In this document: in pieces, positions 7,722 to 17,688 of the stretch
Position numbering within the stretch: position 1 is the first letter of the stretch
Layout of the letters: the number at the start of each line of letters is the position of its first letter
Assembly: GCF_000732625.1 (NCBI RefSeq)
Contig: NZ_JPJI01000032.1
Span: forward strand, 124,001 to 188,000
DNA from: Nonlabens ulvanivorans
Lineage (GTDB): Bacteria; Bacteroidota; Bacteroidia; Flavobacteriales; Flavobacteriaceae
Direction: 5' to 3'
DNA: 64,000 nt
Notes under the pieces: model-generated
What the model was told of the DNA's origin: nothing
Seen by the model: the letters and a program-made list of their open reading frames with translations, nothing else
Database searches by the model: none
Translations under genes and position numbers: made by a program

Positions 7722-10481
7722 CTATTCTCTATTTGGATCCTTACCACCAAATTTTGAGAATTTATAAGTGAAGCTAAGCATGAAATACTGGCGTAACACT
7801 AAGCTACTGGAATCTGAAATAAAATCTTGTGAAATGGTACGACGTGTGTCTATGACCTGATTTAAAATGTCATAAGCTTTAAGTTTTACGACAGCTTTAT
7901 CTTTTGCAAACTTATATCCCAGACTACCTATAAGTACAAAGGAATCGTTATCAAACTCTTCTGTCACATTACCAAAGACATTATACTCGCCTCGCAATCC
8001 CATGATCAAACTCTTAGGCCAGAAAGTCGTTAAATCTATCGCGGCGGTATGGTTGGTAAAGCTTTGATCATCGATATTGTCTAGTGAAAACTTACTAGAA
8101 TTAAAACTTATATTGTACTCTGTTTCTAACTCAAAAATATCATCAATACTATATTCAAAACTTACGTTAGGAGAAAGATTTACATTATTAGTTTCAAAAG
8201 AAACACCGTTAGTAAAACCTTTATTTAAAGACAGGTTTGCGTCTAATCCAAGTGACACATCAATAGAACGCTCGTCTTTTTTAAACTGCATGCTATAACC
8301 AGAGTACAAATAACCGTTATAAGTGCCATCTACATTTGTATAAGTGGTAGTCCTAACTAAATTATCATCAGTTGTTGTTGTGGCTGCGACTTGATTATTT
8401 GTGTATGTAAATCCTGCGCCAGAATAAATACCTTTTCCTTCTTCCCAGTTATAATTATTGAAATTCAAATAAATATTATGAGTATTAGTAGCCTCTAGAT
8501 CTGGATTACCTTTTATAATGTTTTGAGGATTAGTACTATCTTCTACAGGTTGTAATTGATTAACACTAGGCACATTAATATTATTACTATAATTGAAATA
8601 AATCCTACCGAATTTACCAAACTGCTTACTTAAATATGCTCTAATGTAAGGATTAGAAAAAGAACGATCAAAAGAACTGTCTAGCGCAACATTGTCCGTA
8701 TTTAAAGTTTGATATAAAAGTCCCGCCGTGATTTCCCATCTCGTTTTATCTTTGTTATATGATAACCCTACACTAGGTCTTTGTTGCGTATTATCAGTCT
8801 CAAAATCATTACTTAATGCATCATTAAAAATAGTGGCTTCTCCTGTGACCATATCTCTATCAAAGACATTACGACTTTGCTCTTGCTTATTTGCAGACAC
8901 ACGATAAGAAATATTTAGTCTATAATCATCACTCAAGGATTTGCGCCATGTAGGTGTTATAGAAAAGTTAGTTCCTTTACTTTCTTGATTAATGATTTGA
9001 TTTTGAATCTCAGTTTCATCAATAACACCATTATCTGAAATGACGCGTTCAGAAAAGAAGTCATTTATAGATTCTGAATCATTGACATTTATTGTCGTAA
9101 AAAGAGATATGGAATTTCCTTTCTTCTTAAACCTGCGACTGAAGTACAAGTTTGCACCAGCAGTGTAATTATCTGAATTTGAATTATTAGATGATTCTAT
9201 GTCAATTTCTTGACCAGTATCATCTTGAGTATTTGAGATACGATTACTCAAGCTATTATTAGAGCTTTGATTATAACTAGGCTCAATACTGATGGTGGTT
9301 AAAGTATCCAATTTTACTTCAACTCTCGTATTGATCCTATGAGAGTCTCCCATACTTCTACCTCTGGAAGAAGATGTTGTCGTGAATTCTCGATCTGGCA
9401 AAAAAGTGGTCGTTCTATTATTGGTTTGTGTTTCTGTATCGTTATTCCCATAAAAGTAGCTACCAGTGAGTTCTACTTTCTCATCCCAATCATTTGCAAG
9501 ACTTAATCCCGCAGATCTACTAGAAGTAATACCACCAGAACCACCGAAACTAATTCCGTTGATACCAAAACTTCCATTTGAATTACGTGAAATAGAGTAT
9601 GCGCTGTTTCCCATGGCATCATAGATTTCATCAAAAGAAAAGCCTGGACTATTAATATTGTTACTACTACCTAAAACACTAACTCTAAAAGAGTCCTTAA
9701 AATAATTCACTATACCACTCATAGAGTATCGATCATCAGTACCGGCACCAGCGGTTAATCTTGAGAACCATCCTCTATTTTTATCCTCATCAATGGTGAT
9801 GTTTATCTCACTCGCATTTGCATCTCCAGCCTCACCATTTGCTTTTTGTTCATCAGTTTTTGATTCTGTAACCTGTATTTTATCTATGATTTCTTTAGGC
9901 AAGTTCTTTAATGCTACTTGAGGATCATCACCAAAAAACTCTTTACCGTTTACTAAAATTTTAGTAACCTCTTTACCGTTTACCGTAATTTTACCATCCT
10001 TATCAATCTCTACACCTGGTAATTCCTTAATAACATCTTCTAGATTTGCATCTGCTTTTGTATTAAATGATTTGGCATTAAACTCTAATGTATCTTGTTT
10101 TACAGTTACGGGCGCTTTACGTGCATTAACCACAATTCCTTCTAGAAACTCAACATCACTAGATAAATTAATAGTCCCTAGATCAATGATAGTCCCATTT
10201 TCAAACGTGATTATCTTATTATATTCTTTATAACCTGTAAATGATGTAAAAAAGTTGAATTCTTTAACCGCAGTATTTCCTACTAGTTTAAAAAATCCAT
10301 TTTCATCAGTAATGGAGTATGATATTAAAGTTGAGTCTGTCTTACTCTCTAGAAATACCGTGGCACTTTGTAATAATTCTTGATTTGTAGAATCCTTTAC
10401 AATTCCTTTAATTTCAAACCTTTGTGCATGCACAAAAGCCATAGCAAGAATTGCTATTACGGTTAAAATCAGTCTTTTCAT
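7722..10481 (-). CDS. TonB-receptor-like outer-membrane beta-barrel protein with carboxypeptidase regulatory-like domain
   Basis: A 919-residue outer-membrane protein. A signal peptide (1-19, ending FVHAQ) is followed by a CarboxypepD_reg-like beta-sandwich (about 22-110), a plug-like region (about 115-240, with VTKILVNGKEFFGDDPQVALKNLP) and a long beta-rich barrel. The C-terminus RQYFMLSFTYKFSKFGGKDPN resembles an outer-membrane barrel end. This architecture matches the OMP_b-brl_3 group of TonB-dependent-receptor-like proteins in Bacteroidota. It is a single gene without a SusD partner, so its substrate is unknown. It is preceded by the terminator of der and has its own 150-bp upstream region. 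Confidence 0.85.
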   Translation of the reverse strand: MKRLILTVIAILAMAFVHAQRFEIKGIVKDSTNQELLQSATVFLESKTDSTLISYSITDENGFFKLVGNTAVKEFNFFTSFTGYKEYNKIITFENGTIIDLGTINLSSDVEFLEGIVVNARKAPVTVKQDTLEFNAKSFNTKADANLEDVIKELPGVEIDKDGKITVNGKEVTKILVNGKEFFGDDPQVALKNLPKEIIDKIQVTESKTDEQKANGEAGDANASEINITIDEDKNRGWFSRLTAGAGTDDRYSMSGIVNYFKDSFRVSVLGSSNNINSPGFSFDEIYDAMGNSAYSISRNSNGSFGINGISFGGSGGITSSRSAGLSLANDWDEKVELTGSYFYGNNDTETQTNNRTTTFLPDREFTTTSSSRGRSMGDSHRINTRVEVKLDTLTTISIEPSYNQSSNNSLSNRISNTQDDTGQEIDIESSNNSNSDNYTAGANLYFSRRFKKKGNSISLFTTINVNDSESINDFFSERVISDNGVIDETEIQNQIINQESKGTNFSITPTWRKSLSDDYRLNISYRVSANKQEQSRNVFDRDMVTGEATIFNDALSNDFETDNTQQRPSVGLSYNKDKTRWEITAGLLYQTLNTDNVALDSSFDRSFSNPYIRAYLSKQFGKFGRIYFNYSNNINVPSVNQLQPVEDSTNPQNIIKGNPDLEATNTHNIYLNFNNYNWEEGKGIYSGAGFTYTNNQVAATTTTDDNLVRTTTYTNVDGTYNGYLYSGYSMQFKKDERSIDVSLGLDANLSLNKGFTNGVSFETNNVNLSPNVSFEYSIDDIFELETEYNISFNSSKFSLDNIDDQSFTNHTAAIDLTTFWPKSLIMGLRGEYNVFGNVTEEFDNDSFVLIGSLGYKFAKDKAVVKLKAYDILNQVIDTRRTISQDFISDSSSLVLRQYFMLSFTYKFSKFGGKDPNRE

Positions 10482-10585
10482 AGTTTAGTTAGCTAGTGGG
10501 ATGAAATTACTTACATCTTAAAAGTCAAACGTTAATGTTATATCAAAATTGTAGACAAGCAGCTAGTTAAGAATCTTTAAAAATA

Positions 10586-10614
10586 AAAAGAGCCGGCAAT
10601 GCCGGCTCTTTTTA
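10586..10614 (-). terminator. Intrinsic terminator after der
   Basis: A near-perfect stem AAAAAGAGCCGGC / GCCGGCTCTTTTT with a 3-nt loop, with T runs on both strands. It lies 21 bases past the stop of der and separates it from the TonB-receptor-like gene. Confidence 0.93.
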
Positions 10615-10634
10615 TATCAATATCTATAGTATTC

Positions 10635-11936
10635 TTATTTCTTTCTCATGTATACACTTACAGGCACACCATTAAAGTCAAAATTCTTTCTCAATTGATT
10701 CTCAAGGTACCTTTTATAAGGATCTCTTACATATTGAGGTAAATTACAGAAAAATGCAAATTGAGGCTGTGGCGTCGGTAATTGAGTAACAAATTTTATT
10801 TTCACAAATTTACCTTTCAAAGATGGCGGCGGATAGTGTTCAATGATAGGTAACATCACCTCGTTAAGCTCACTAGTTTTAATACGTTTAGCTCTATTTT
10901 TAAAGACGTCAACAGCAGTTTCAATTGCTTTGAAAATACGCTGCTTATTCAAAACAGATATAAAGACAATAGGCACATCAGTAAAAGGCTCCATTTCTCT
11001 TCTTATTTGCGCTTCAAACTCCTTAGCAGTATTAGTTTCCTTGTCAACAAGATCCCACTTATTAACGAGAACGACAATACCTTTACGGTTGCGTTCTGCC
11101 AGCCAGAAAATGTTTTGTACCTGTCCATCAAATCCTCGAGTAGCGTCTAATATAAGTATACAAACATCAGCATGCTCAATAGCACGTACACTGCGCATGA
11201 CACTATAAAACTCTAGATCTTCTTTTACTTTTTTCTTCCTTCTAATTCCAGCAGTATCTACGAGATTAAACTCAAAGCCAAAACGATTATACTTTGTATC
11301 AATAGAATCTCTGGTAGTACCAGCAATATCGGTAACAATATACCTATCCTCGCCAATTAATGCATTTATAAAAGATGATTTACCTGCATTAGGTCTACCT
11401 ACTACGGCAAATCGAGGTAAATCGCTATCCTCTCTAACTGGTGTGTCTGGTAACAACTCTACAATTTTATCTAGTAAATCTCCAGTACCACTACCACTGG
11501 TACTAGAAAGCGTAAAGAAATCTCCAAGACCCAAATTGTAAAATTCGACAGCGTTTGCCTCACGTTCTGGGTTATCAACTTTATTAACCGCTAGAACCAC
11601 TGGCTTTTTAACCTTGCGTAATAAGTTAGCGACATCTTCATCCATTCCAGTGATTCCATCCTCAGCGTCGACCATAAAGAGTATAACATCTGCTTCATCA
11701 ATAGCCAGTTCAACCTGGTGGTCAATCTCTGCCTCAAAAACGTCATCACTACCCAAGACGTATCCACCTGTATCTATTATAGAAAAATCCTTTCCATTCC
11801 AGTCACTTTTCCCATAATGACGATCTCTAGTGACACCACTTACCGCATCGGTAATGGCCTCACGACGTTGTATCAATCTATTAAAAAGTGTAGACTTCCC
11901 TACGTTAGGTCGTCCTACTATTGCTACTATGCTCAT
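10635..11936 (-). CDS. der: Ribosome biogenesis GTPase Der (EngA)
   Basis: 433 residues with the tandem double-GTPase layout found only in Der/EngA. The first G domain has GRPNVGKST (8-16) and DTGGY; the second has GRPNAGKSS (about 180-188), [11 protein letters not shown] and NKWDLV. A C-terminal KH-like domain ends in [13 protein letters not shown]. Der binds the 50S ribosomal subunit and is needed for its late assembly. Length and motifs are normal for the family. It lies downstream of the polyprenyl synthase gene on the same strand, with a 118-bp gap that holds a copy of the palindrome, and is closed by a strong terminator. Confidence 0.97.
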   Translation of the reverse strand: MSIVAIVGRPNVGKSTLFNRLIQRREAITDAVSGVTRDRHYGKSDWNGKDFSIIDTGGYVLGSDDVFEAEIDHQVELAIDEADVILFMVDAEDGITGMDEDVANLLRKVKKPVVLAVNKVDNPEREANAVEFYNLGLGDFFTLSSTSGSGTGDLLDKIVELLPDTPVREDSDLPRFAVVGRPNAGKSSFINALIGEDRYIVTDIAGTTRDSIDTKYNRFGFEFNLVDTAGIRRKKKVKEDLEFYSVMRSVRAIEHADVCILILDATRGFDGQVQNIFWLAERNRKGIVVLVNKWDLVDKETNTAKEFEAQIRREMEPFTDVPIVFISVLNKQRIFKAIETAVDVFKNRAKRIKTSELNEVMLPIIEHYPPPSLKGKFVKIKFVTQLPTPQPQFAFFCNLPQYVRDPYKRYLENQLRKNFDFNGVPVSVYMRKK

Positions 11937-12009
11937 GCTGTTTTATTTGCGGTTGCAAAGGTACGTTTTTGTTATGAGGTAGTGAATAGTAAAAGTGCAG
12001 GTTTTTATA

Positions 12010-12027
12010 ACGCTTTCGCGAAAGCGT
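12010..12027. repeat. Palindromic repeat, copy 3 (intergenic)
   Basis: Perfect 18-bp palindrome ACGCTTTCGCGAAAGCGT in the gap between the polyprenyl synthase stop and the der start. Confidence 0.95.
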
Positions 12028-12054
12028 GTACGCAGAATTCATGAAGTAATTTAA

Positions 12055-13032
12055 TTATTTCTTACGGTCGATAACATACTCTACCATAAGCTCTAGAGAT
12101 CTTTTATACTCAGAATCAGGATAGGTATTTAAGATTTCCATTGCTTTATCACGGTAATCGTACATTGCTTTAACGGCATATTCTAAACCACCATTATTCT
12201 TTACAAAATCAATAACCTCTTTAACTCGCTTTTTATCTCTATTATGCTTTTTTACAGAATTGATCAACCACTTGCGATCTTTTTTACTTGCCCCTTGCAA
12301 GGTATGGATAAGCGGCAATGTCATTTTTTGTTCTTTGATATCAATTCCCGTGGGCTTACCGATGCGTTCATTACCGTAATCAAAAAGATCATCTTTAATT
12401 TGAAAAGCGATTCCTATCATCTCACCAAATTCTCTCATCTTTTCAACATCAGGAGATCCTGGCGAAACGGCACATGCTCCTAGACTACAACAAGCCGCTA
12501 TAAGTGTCGCAGTTTTTTTGCGTATAATGTCATAATATACATCTTCAGTGATATCTAATCTACGAGCTTTTTCAATTTGAAGTAATTCACCTTCACTCAT
12601 CTCTCGTACAGCAACACTAATAATCTGCAGCAAGTCAAAATCGCCATTATCGATACTTAACAACAAGCCTTTAGATAATAAATAATCACCTACTAGGACT
12701 GCTATTTTATTTTTCCATAGTGCGTTAACTGAAAAGAATCCACGTCTTTTGAGACTATCATCTACAACATCATCATGTACTAAGGTAGCTGTATGAATTA
12801 ACTCTATTACAGAAGCGCCTCTGTAGGTACGATCATTTACTTCTCCATCTCCTATCATTTTAGCAACTAGAAAAACAAACATAGGTCGCATTTGTTTCCC
12901 TTTGCGATTCACTATAAAATGAGTAATTCTATTGAGCAAGGCGATGCGAGATGCCATAGCTAACTGGAACTTTTTTTCAAAGAGTTCCATCTCGTGTGCA
13001 ACGGGTGCTTTTATTTGCTCAACTATTTTCAT
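12055..13032 (-). CDS. ispB: Long-chain trans-polyprenyl diphosphate synthase
   Basis: 325 residues with both aspartate-rich motifs of trans-isoprenyl diphosphate synthases: LVHDDVVDDS (about 85-93) and KDDLFDYG (about 212-219). GKQMRP near residue 45 binds isopentenyl diphosphate. The enzyme elongates farnesyl diphosphate by repeated addition of isopentenyl diphosphate, giving the side chain of menaquinone (or ubiquinone elsewhere). The chain length cannot be read reliably from the sequence; in Flavobacteriaceae it normally serves menaquinone-6. The symbol follows the E. coli octaprenyl enzyme and is by homology. Cytosolic, normal length. Confidence 0.9.
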   Translation of the reverse strand: MKIVEQIKAPVAHEMELFEKKFQLAMASRIALLNRITHFIVNRKGKQMRPMFVFLVAKMIGDGEVNDRTYRGASVIELIHTATLVHDDVVDDSLKRRGFFSVNALWKNKIAVLVGDYLLSKGLLLSIDNGDFDLLQIISVAVREMSEGELLQIEKARRLDITEDVYYDIIRKKTATLIAACCSLGACAVSPGSPDVEKMREFGEMIGIAFQIKDDLFDYGNERIGKPTGIDIKEQKMTLPLIHTLQGASKKDRKWLINSVKKHNRDKKRVKEVIDFVKNNGGLEYAVKAMYDYRDKAMEILNTYPDSEYKRSLELMVEYVIDRKK

Positions 13033-13266
13033 AACTACAAATATACTTACCCTAGGACGAACCTTTTAAAGACTTTTACCTTTATGAAGGATGAAATTGT
13101 AATTTATCAAATATTTAACGTGGTCATTTTCACACTTGAACCGATTAAAATGCAGTACGTCTAAATTTTAAAGGAAATCTAGAAAAAGACAATAATTGTT
13201 AAACAAATGACAAGTCGGTTTTTTGAGATATGGCTATATTTAGCCGAAATAATTAAATTACTAGAC
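13033..13266. other. Divergent intergenic region upstream of the polyprenyl synthase and T9SS protein genes
   Basis: This 234-bp spacer must hold the promoters of both divergent genes. A TATATTTA-like stretch lies near 13236 for the plus-strand gene, but spacing to a -33 box is unclear, so no promoter is called. No RNA structure was recognised. Confidence 0.4.
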
Positions 13267-14730
13267 ATGAAAAAAATTACTTTAATCTTAATGGCGTTAG
13301 TGTCATTTAATTTTGGATTTGCCCAATATCTTGAGGACTTCAATGGTGCAGGTGCAGCGTTCCCACCAGCAGGATGGGCTGTTTATGATGGCGCAAATGG
13401 ACTTGGTACTACTGTGCAATGGGCACAAGCTGGAACTGACCCAGAATTCCGTGCTCAATGTCTTTGGGAAGCTGTTACTGCCGGACAAACTGCAGAAGAT
13501 TGGATTGTATCTCCATTAATACCTATTAATGCTACACAAAATGTTTTATTGTTTGATGCTACAGATTTGAATCAAGGTGATTTTGGATCTGAGCTTTCAA
13601 TTAGAATCTCAACAACTTCTCAAACTGATACCACTTCATTTGTTGAAGTAGAAAATTTAACTGAAGCAGAATTAGGAAACAATGCATCTGCTGTATTTAC
13701 TTCATTCAATGTAAATCTAGCCGCTTATTTAAATCAAAGTGTTTATATCGCTTTTGTACACCTTCAAAATGATGGTGATGCAATTACTTTTGACAATGTT
13801 GAGGTAGTACAAGGTGCTGCAAATGCACCAGGACCGGCAACGACTCCAACACCTGCTGATATGGCTACTGGTGTAATCGTAGATACTAGTGATGCTGATG
13901 CTGACGGATCACCTGACAATTCAATTCTTTTTGCTTGGGCTCCTGATAATAGTCTTGGTTCTGTTGCACCAGATGAATATGAAATTCTTTTAGGAGACTC
14001 TCCTACAACATTAGTTTCTTTGGGTACTGCTCCAGCAACTATAACACTTCCGATTTCAATCAATGGATTCTTATATAACACAACATACTACTGGCAAGTA
14101 ATCCCTAAGAACACTGCAGGATCTGCGACTAACAACCCAGTATGGAGCTTTACAACAGAAGTAGGAAATGTAAATGCACCAGATGCAGTTACAACACCTA
14201 CACCAGCTGACATGGCAACTAATGTTGTAATCGATACTGCTAATAGTGACGCCGTTGCTTTTGCATGGACAGACGCTACTACAGGTGACGCACCAGAATC
14301 TTATGTTTTCTTATTAGGTGATAGCCCTACTACATTGAATACATTAGGTACTACTGCTAATGCTTCAGTAAACATTACAGGTATGCTTACAGGAACTACA
14401 TATTACTGGCAAGTACAACCTAGAAATGTAGGTGGAACGAATACTGCTGGGCCAGTATGGCAATTCACTACTGAAGGTACTGCATCTGTAGATGATCAAA
14501 TTGCAAACCTATTTACTTTGAGCCCTAACCCAGCAACAGATGTTTTAAACATCCAGATTGATGAGGTTATTACTAATGCTACAATTTACAATGGTCTAGG
14601 TCAAGTTATTTCTGAAAACGTTAAATCTAACAACAATCAAATTAACATCAACACATTAAGCGCTGGTCTTTACTTATTGAAATTAGATACTGATAACGGT
14701 TCTCAAACTGTACAATTTATCAAGAAGTAA
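13267..14730 (+). CDS. Secreted cleaved-adhesin-like protein with fibronectin-like repeats and T9SS sorting domain
   Basis: The start used is the ATG at 13267, because it opens directly into a signal peptide (MKKITLILMALVSFNFGFAQ); an ATG 60 bases upstream would add an unlikely extension. The mature protein begins with a choice-of-anchor/cleaved-adhesin-like domain (YLEDFNGAGAAFPPAGW, about 20-195). Two repeats of about 105 residues follow, each with TPTPADMAT and TTYYWQV.P.N; they are fibronectin-III-like. The end (about 412-487, NLFTLSPNPATDVLNIQ to LYLLKLDTDNGSQTVQFIKK) is a type A T9SS sorting domain. It is therefore exported through the outer membrane and attached to the cell surface or released. 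No catalytic domain is seen; a binding role is likely. Confidence 0.85.
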   Translation: MKKITLILMALVSFNFGFAQYLEDFNGAGAAFPPAGWAVYDGANGLGTTVQWAQAGTDPEFRAQCLWEAVTAGQTAEDWIVSPLIPINATQNVLLFDATDLNQGDFGSELSIRISTTSQTDTTSFVEVENLTEAELGNNASAVFTSFNVNLAAYLNQSVYIAFVHLQNDGDAITFDNVEVVQGAANAPGPATTPTPADMATGVIVDTSDADADGSPDNSILFAWAPDNSLGSVAPDEYEILLGDSPTTLVSLGTAPATITLPISINGFLYNTTYYWQVIPKNTAGSATNNPVWSFTTEVGNVNAPDAVTTPTPADMATNVVIDTANSDAVAFAWTDATTGDAPESYVFLLGDSPTTLNTLGTTANASVNITGMLTGTTYYWQVQPRNVGGTNTAGPVWQFTTEGTASVDDQIANLFTLSPNPATDVLNIQIDEVITNATIYNGLGQVISENVKSNNNQININTLSAGLYLLKLDTDNGSQTVQFIKK

Positions 14731-14751
14731 TTGATAAACATTAAAAAAAAT

Positions 14752-14783
14752 AAAACGGCCTTCAATTTGAAGGCCGTTTTTTT
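14752..14783 (+). terminator. Bidirectional terminator between convergent genes
   Basis: Stem AAAACGGCCTTC / GAAGGCCGTTTT with a 5-nt loop, flanked by A and T runs, 21 bases after the T9SS gene stop and 21 bases before the rlmN stop. Confidence 0.94.
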
Positions 14784-14804
14784 ATACAATAAATTTAAAA
14801 AGTC

Positions 14805-15845
14805 TTATTCTTTATTTGCCAGTTGTCCACAAGCTGCATCAATATCCTTTCCTCTACTACGCCTTACATTTACAGTAAAACCATATCGGTTGAGTTCTCG
14901 CTCATAAGCATCTACTGCTTGTTTTGACGCTTGTTCAAAACGGGCGTCATCTATGGAGTTATATTCTATGATGTTAACCTTACAAGGTATTACTTTACAA
15001 AAATCGATCAACGCATCAATGTCTTCTTTAGTGTCATTGATCCCTTTCCACACTACATATTCATAGGTTACACGAGTTCCTGTTTTATCATACCAGTAAC
15101 GTAGAGCATCTTTAATATCCTCTAGAGGAAATTGCTCATTAAAAGGCATGATTTTAACACGCTTTTCATCTATCGCGCTATGCAATGAAAGTGCTAAATT
15201 AAACCTAGGCCTATCGTCTGCCAACTTTTTCATCATTTTAGGCACACCACTAGTGGATAAAGTGATACGTTTAGGAGACATCCCTAGACCATCATCACCT
15301 GTTATTTTATCGATAGACTTAATGACGTTATTATAATTCATTAACGGCTCACCCATTCCCATAAAGACGATGTTTGAAAGTGGTCTGTTATGATAGCTTC
15401 TACTTTGTTGATCTATGGCAACGACTTGATCATATATCTCATCAGGATTCAAATTACGCATGCGTTTTAAACGCGCCGTAGCACAAAATTCACAATTTAA
15501 ACTACATCCTACTTGAGAAGAAACACAAGCTGTTGTTCTCGTTGGGGTAGGTATCAATACAGACTCTACAGTTAGACCATCATGTAATTTTACTGCGTTT
15601 TTAATAGTGCCATCTTTACTGCGCTGCATGTGATCTACTCTTATGTGATTGATCACAAAATGCTCTTGAAGAAATGCTCTTGTTTCTTTAGAAAGATTAG
15701 TCATGTCCTCAAAGTGATGCGCTCCTTTTTTCCATAACCACTCATATACCTGATTACCTCTAAAAGCTTGTTGACCTTGATCCACAAAATACTCTCTCAA
15801 TTCATCTTGAGTATATGATCTAATATCTTTTTTAGTTTCTTTCAA
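14805..15845 (-). CDS. rlmN: Dual-specificity RNA methyltransferase RlmN
   Basis: 346 residues. The radical SAM cluster CSLNCEFC (Cys114, Cys118, Cys121) and the C-terminal methyl-carrying cysteine in AACGQLA (Cys339) are both present, as RlmN requires for methylation of C2 of A2503 in 23S rRNA and A37 in some tRNAs. FMGMGEPLMNY is the SAM-binding GEP motif. The start is a TTG at 15845: a stop lies four codons upstream in frame and no ATG precedes the conserved N-terminal helix, so the unusual start seems real. A terminator stands between it and the upstream protease gene. Confidence 0.95.
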   Translation of the reverse strand: MKETKKDIRSYTQDELREYFVDQGQQAFRGNQVYEWLWKKGAHHFEDMTNLSKETRAFLQEHFVINHIRVDHMQRSKDGTIKNAVKLHDGLTVESVLIPTPTRTTACVSSQVGCSLNCEFCATARLKRMRNLNPDEIYDQVVAIDQQSRSYHNRPLSNIVFMGMGEPLMNYNNVIKSIDKITGDDGLGMSPKRITLSTSGVPKMMKKLADDRPRFNLALSLHSAIDEKRVKIMPFNEQFPLEDIKDALRYWYDKTGTRVTYEYVVWKGINDTKEDIDALIDFCKVIPCKVNIIEYNSIDDARFEQASKQAVDAYERELNRYGFTVNVRRSRGKDIDAACGQLANKE

Positions 15846-15862
15846 TGGAACTTTTTATAAAT

Positions 15863-15902
15863 AAAATGCGCTGCAAAATTAGACAATCTTGCAGCGCATT
15901 TT
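15863..15902 (-). terminator. Hairpin terminator after the secreted protease gene
   Basis: A 14-bp stem AAAATGCGCTGCAA / TTGCAGCGCATTTT with a 12-nt loop, 20 bases past the protease stop and just upstream of rlmN. The T run on the minus strand is short, so termination may be partial. Confidence 0.75.
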
Positions 15903-15921
15903 AAAGTTGTTGAGTTAAAAA

Positions 15922-17583
15922 TTACTCTTTGATTAATTTTGCTGTTGCCTTACCATTAATCGTTTGCACATTGATAAAATAGATACCATTTGATACAGCG
16001 CTAAGATCAACACTGTTATTATTATCTGTAAATTCTCCTGTAGCAATTACTTTTCCAGATAGGTCATATACTTGATAAGAAGCTTCTTCTTCTATATCAA
16101 ACTGAAAAATATCTTTAGATGGATTAGGGAATACACTAAAATTAAGCACTTGATTCTCTGATGTACTTAAGGTAGAGTAATAATCACCATCATATGATGC
16201 TGCTCCAGTATTATCTGGATCTAACCAATCTCTTAATTGTGTCGCTGCAGTTCCTCCTGTATTCCAACTTACATTAAATCTACCATAAAAGTCTGGTGCG
16301 CCATTGTCATTTGTACCAGAACAAGCTGCACTTCCACCCAGTAATTGTCCTATAATTTGACCTTGTGGATTTAATAGACAACTACCTGAAGAACCACCTT
16401 CAGTAACACCATAATCCCAATCTGCTATATTCCAACAGGAAATTCCAGAAACAGTAACAAATGTTGCGCTTTGATCATTTCTTGCTAATTTCATAATATC
16501 ACCACTAGGATGATGAATACTCAATTGAGAAGTCACGCCGGATGTTGCTCTAGACCATCCTGCATAGTATAAATCCCATGACGCAGGTGGAGTGGAGTTC
16601 AATTCAAAAAGCGCCACGTCACTAGCACCTCTATTTGCTCTCAACGTTGCTCCAGATACAACTCTAGATGGGTTTTGAGTACCTACTGTATTTGAATTTG
16701 TTGCACAATCTGGTGTATTAGTATACCAATCAAAGCCAAAACTCCAACCAGTTGCAGAATATGATGTTCCTGCACCATCACCAGTATTACCTAAACAATG
16801 ATCTGCCGTCAAAAAATATGGCGTTCCATCTTCTCTAACATTATTAACCAAGGTACCAGTACAAAGTCCTGCACCGTTGATAATAATTCTAGCTACCGCA
16901 TGTCTGTAATTATCTCTTATTGTCGACCAATCCTGACCATTTGTAGAACCTTGATTAGGATCACACATTACGTCCACATTACATGCTGCAGACTCGTTTA
17001 ATTTCAAAAAGCTTTCTTCAGCTTCACCAAATCCTCTATAACCATGTACAACCTCATTAATAGAAATGCGGCCTAGACCTCTTACAGATGCTGGCTCATA
17101 ATATTCAATCCATATATTATCTCCATATACCACCCATGTTCCTAATATTCCATCTTCTTGGTTTTCATTTATAGTGTATGGACCTATCTTGTCTGTATGA
17201 TTATCATTATAAATATACATTTCTGCGCCTTCAGGAAGATTATATCTATCCATCATAAAATTCATCGTGCGAGCGCCTGTTGATACTACATTTAATCTCC
17301 ATAAACGATCACCATTTTCTAACTCAGTCCACTGACCAGAATTAAATAAATCCATTGCTACAGAGAATTTTTTACCAAAACGGTAAGGCTTTTTAATAAC
17401 TTGAGTTGCTTCAATTTCATCTTCGGCAATCATGGACTGCAAGTCAAAAGACGGCATAATTTCAGCTACTGGTTGGGATTTTAAATTAAATGCCCAACTA
17501 GGTGGTGTTGTTTGATTAGATACTTGAGCATTTAAATTAAAAGCTACAGTACAAATTAATAACGTTAGTAATATTTTTTTCAT
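15922..17583 (-). CDS. T9SS-exported trypsin-like serine protease (lysyl endopeptidase-like)
   Basis: The ATG at 17583 starts a signal peptide (MKKILLTLLICTVAFNLNAQ). The catalytic domain lies at about 200-465 and has all three triad contexts: His in YFLTADHCLG, Asp in GASDVALFEL, and Ser in EGGSSGSCLLNPQG. This looks like the lysyl endopeptidase (Achromobacter protease I) branch of family S1, with several paired cysteines. The N-terminal 180 residues form a pro-domain-like region. The last 75 residues (NFSVFPNPSKDIFQFDIE to NGIYFINVQTINGKATAKLIKE) are a T9SS type A sorting domain, so the enzyme is secreted. It probably degrades environmental protein; Lys specificity is a guess by similarity. 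Confidence 0.85.
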   Translation of the reverse strand: MKKILLTLLICTVAFNLNAQVSNQTTPPSWAFNLKSQPVAEIMPSFDLQSMIAEDEIEATQVIKKPYRFGKKFSVAMDLFNSGQWTELENGDRLWRLNVVSTGARTMNFMMDRYNLPEGAEMYIYNDNHTDKIGPYTINENQEDGILGTWVVYGDNIWIEYYEPASVRGLGRISINEVVHGYRGFGEAEESFLKLNESAACNVDVMCDPNQGSTNGQDWSTIRDNYRHAVARIIINGAGLCTGTLVNNVREDGTPYFLTADHCLGNTGDGAGTSYSATGWSFGFDWYTNTPDCATNSNTVGTQNPSRVVSGATLRANRGASDVALFELNSTPPASWDLYYAGWSRATSGVTSQLSIHHPSGDIMKLARNDQSATFVTVSGISCWNIADWDYGVTEGGSSGSCLLNPQGQIIGQLLGGSAACSGTNDNGAPDFYGRFNVSWNTGGTAATQLRDWLDPDNTGAASYDGDYYSTLSTSENQVLNFSVFPNPSKDIFQFDIEEEASYQVYDLSGKVIATGEFTDNNNSVDLSAVSNGIYFINVQTINGKATAKLIKE

Positions 17584-17630
17584 CACTGATTTTTAGGGAG
17601 TTTAATAAGTTGCAATATACGAGATTAGCA

Positions 17631-17663
17631 CAAAAAAACCGCTTAGAATGGCTCTAAGCGGTT
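17631..17663 (-). terminator. Intrinsic terminator after queA
   Basis: On the minus strand a 10-bp stem AACCGCTTAG / CTAAGCGGTT with a 7-nt loop is followed by seven T. It lies 26 bases past the queA stop and before the protease gene. Confidence 0.92.
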
Positions 17664-17688
17664 CGTTGTAAGATTAATTGTATATAAT

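Noticed and set aside
10843-11208. 121-residue plus-strand open frame
   Set aside because: Antisense to der; a shadow of its codon pattern.
11718-12044. 108-residue plus-strand open frame across the start of der
   Set aside because: Most of it is antisense to der, a certain gene, and the rest runs through the palindrome and intergenic DNA.
13207-13266. Upstream start for the T9SS cleaved-adhesin-like protein
   Set aside because: It would place 20 extra residues in front of a standard signal peptide; the ATG at 13267 begins the signal directly.
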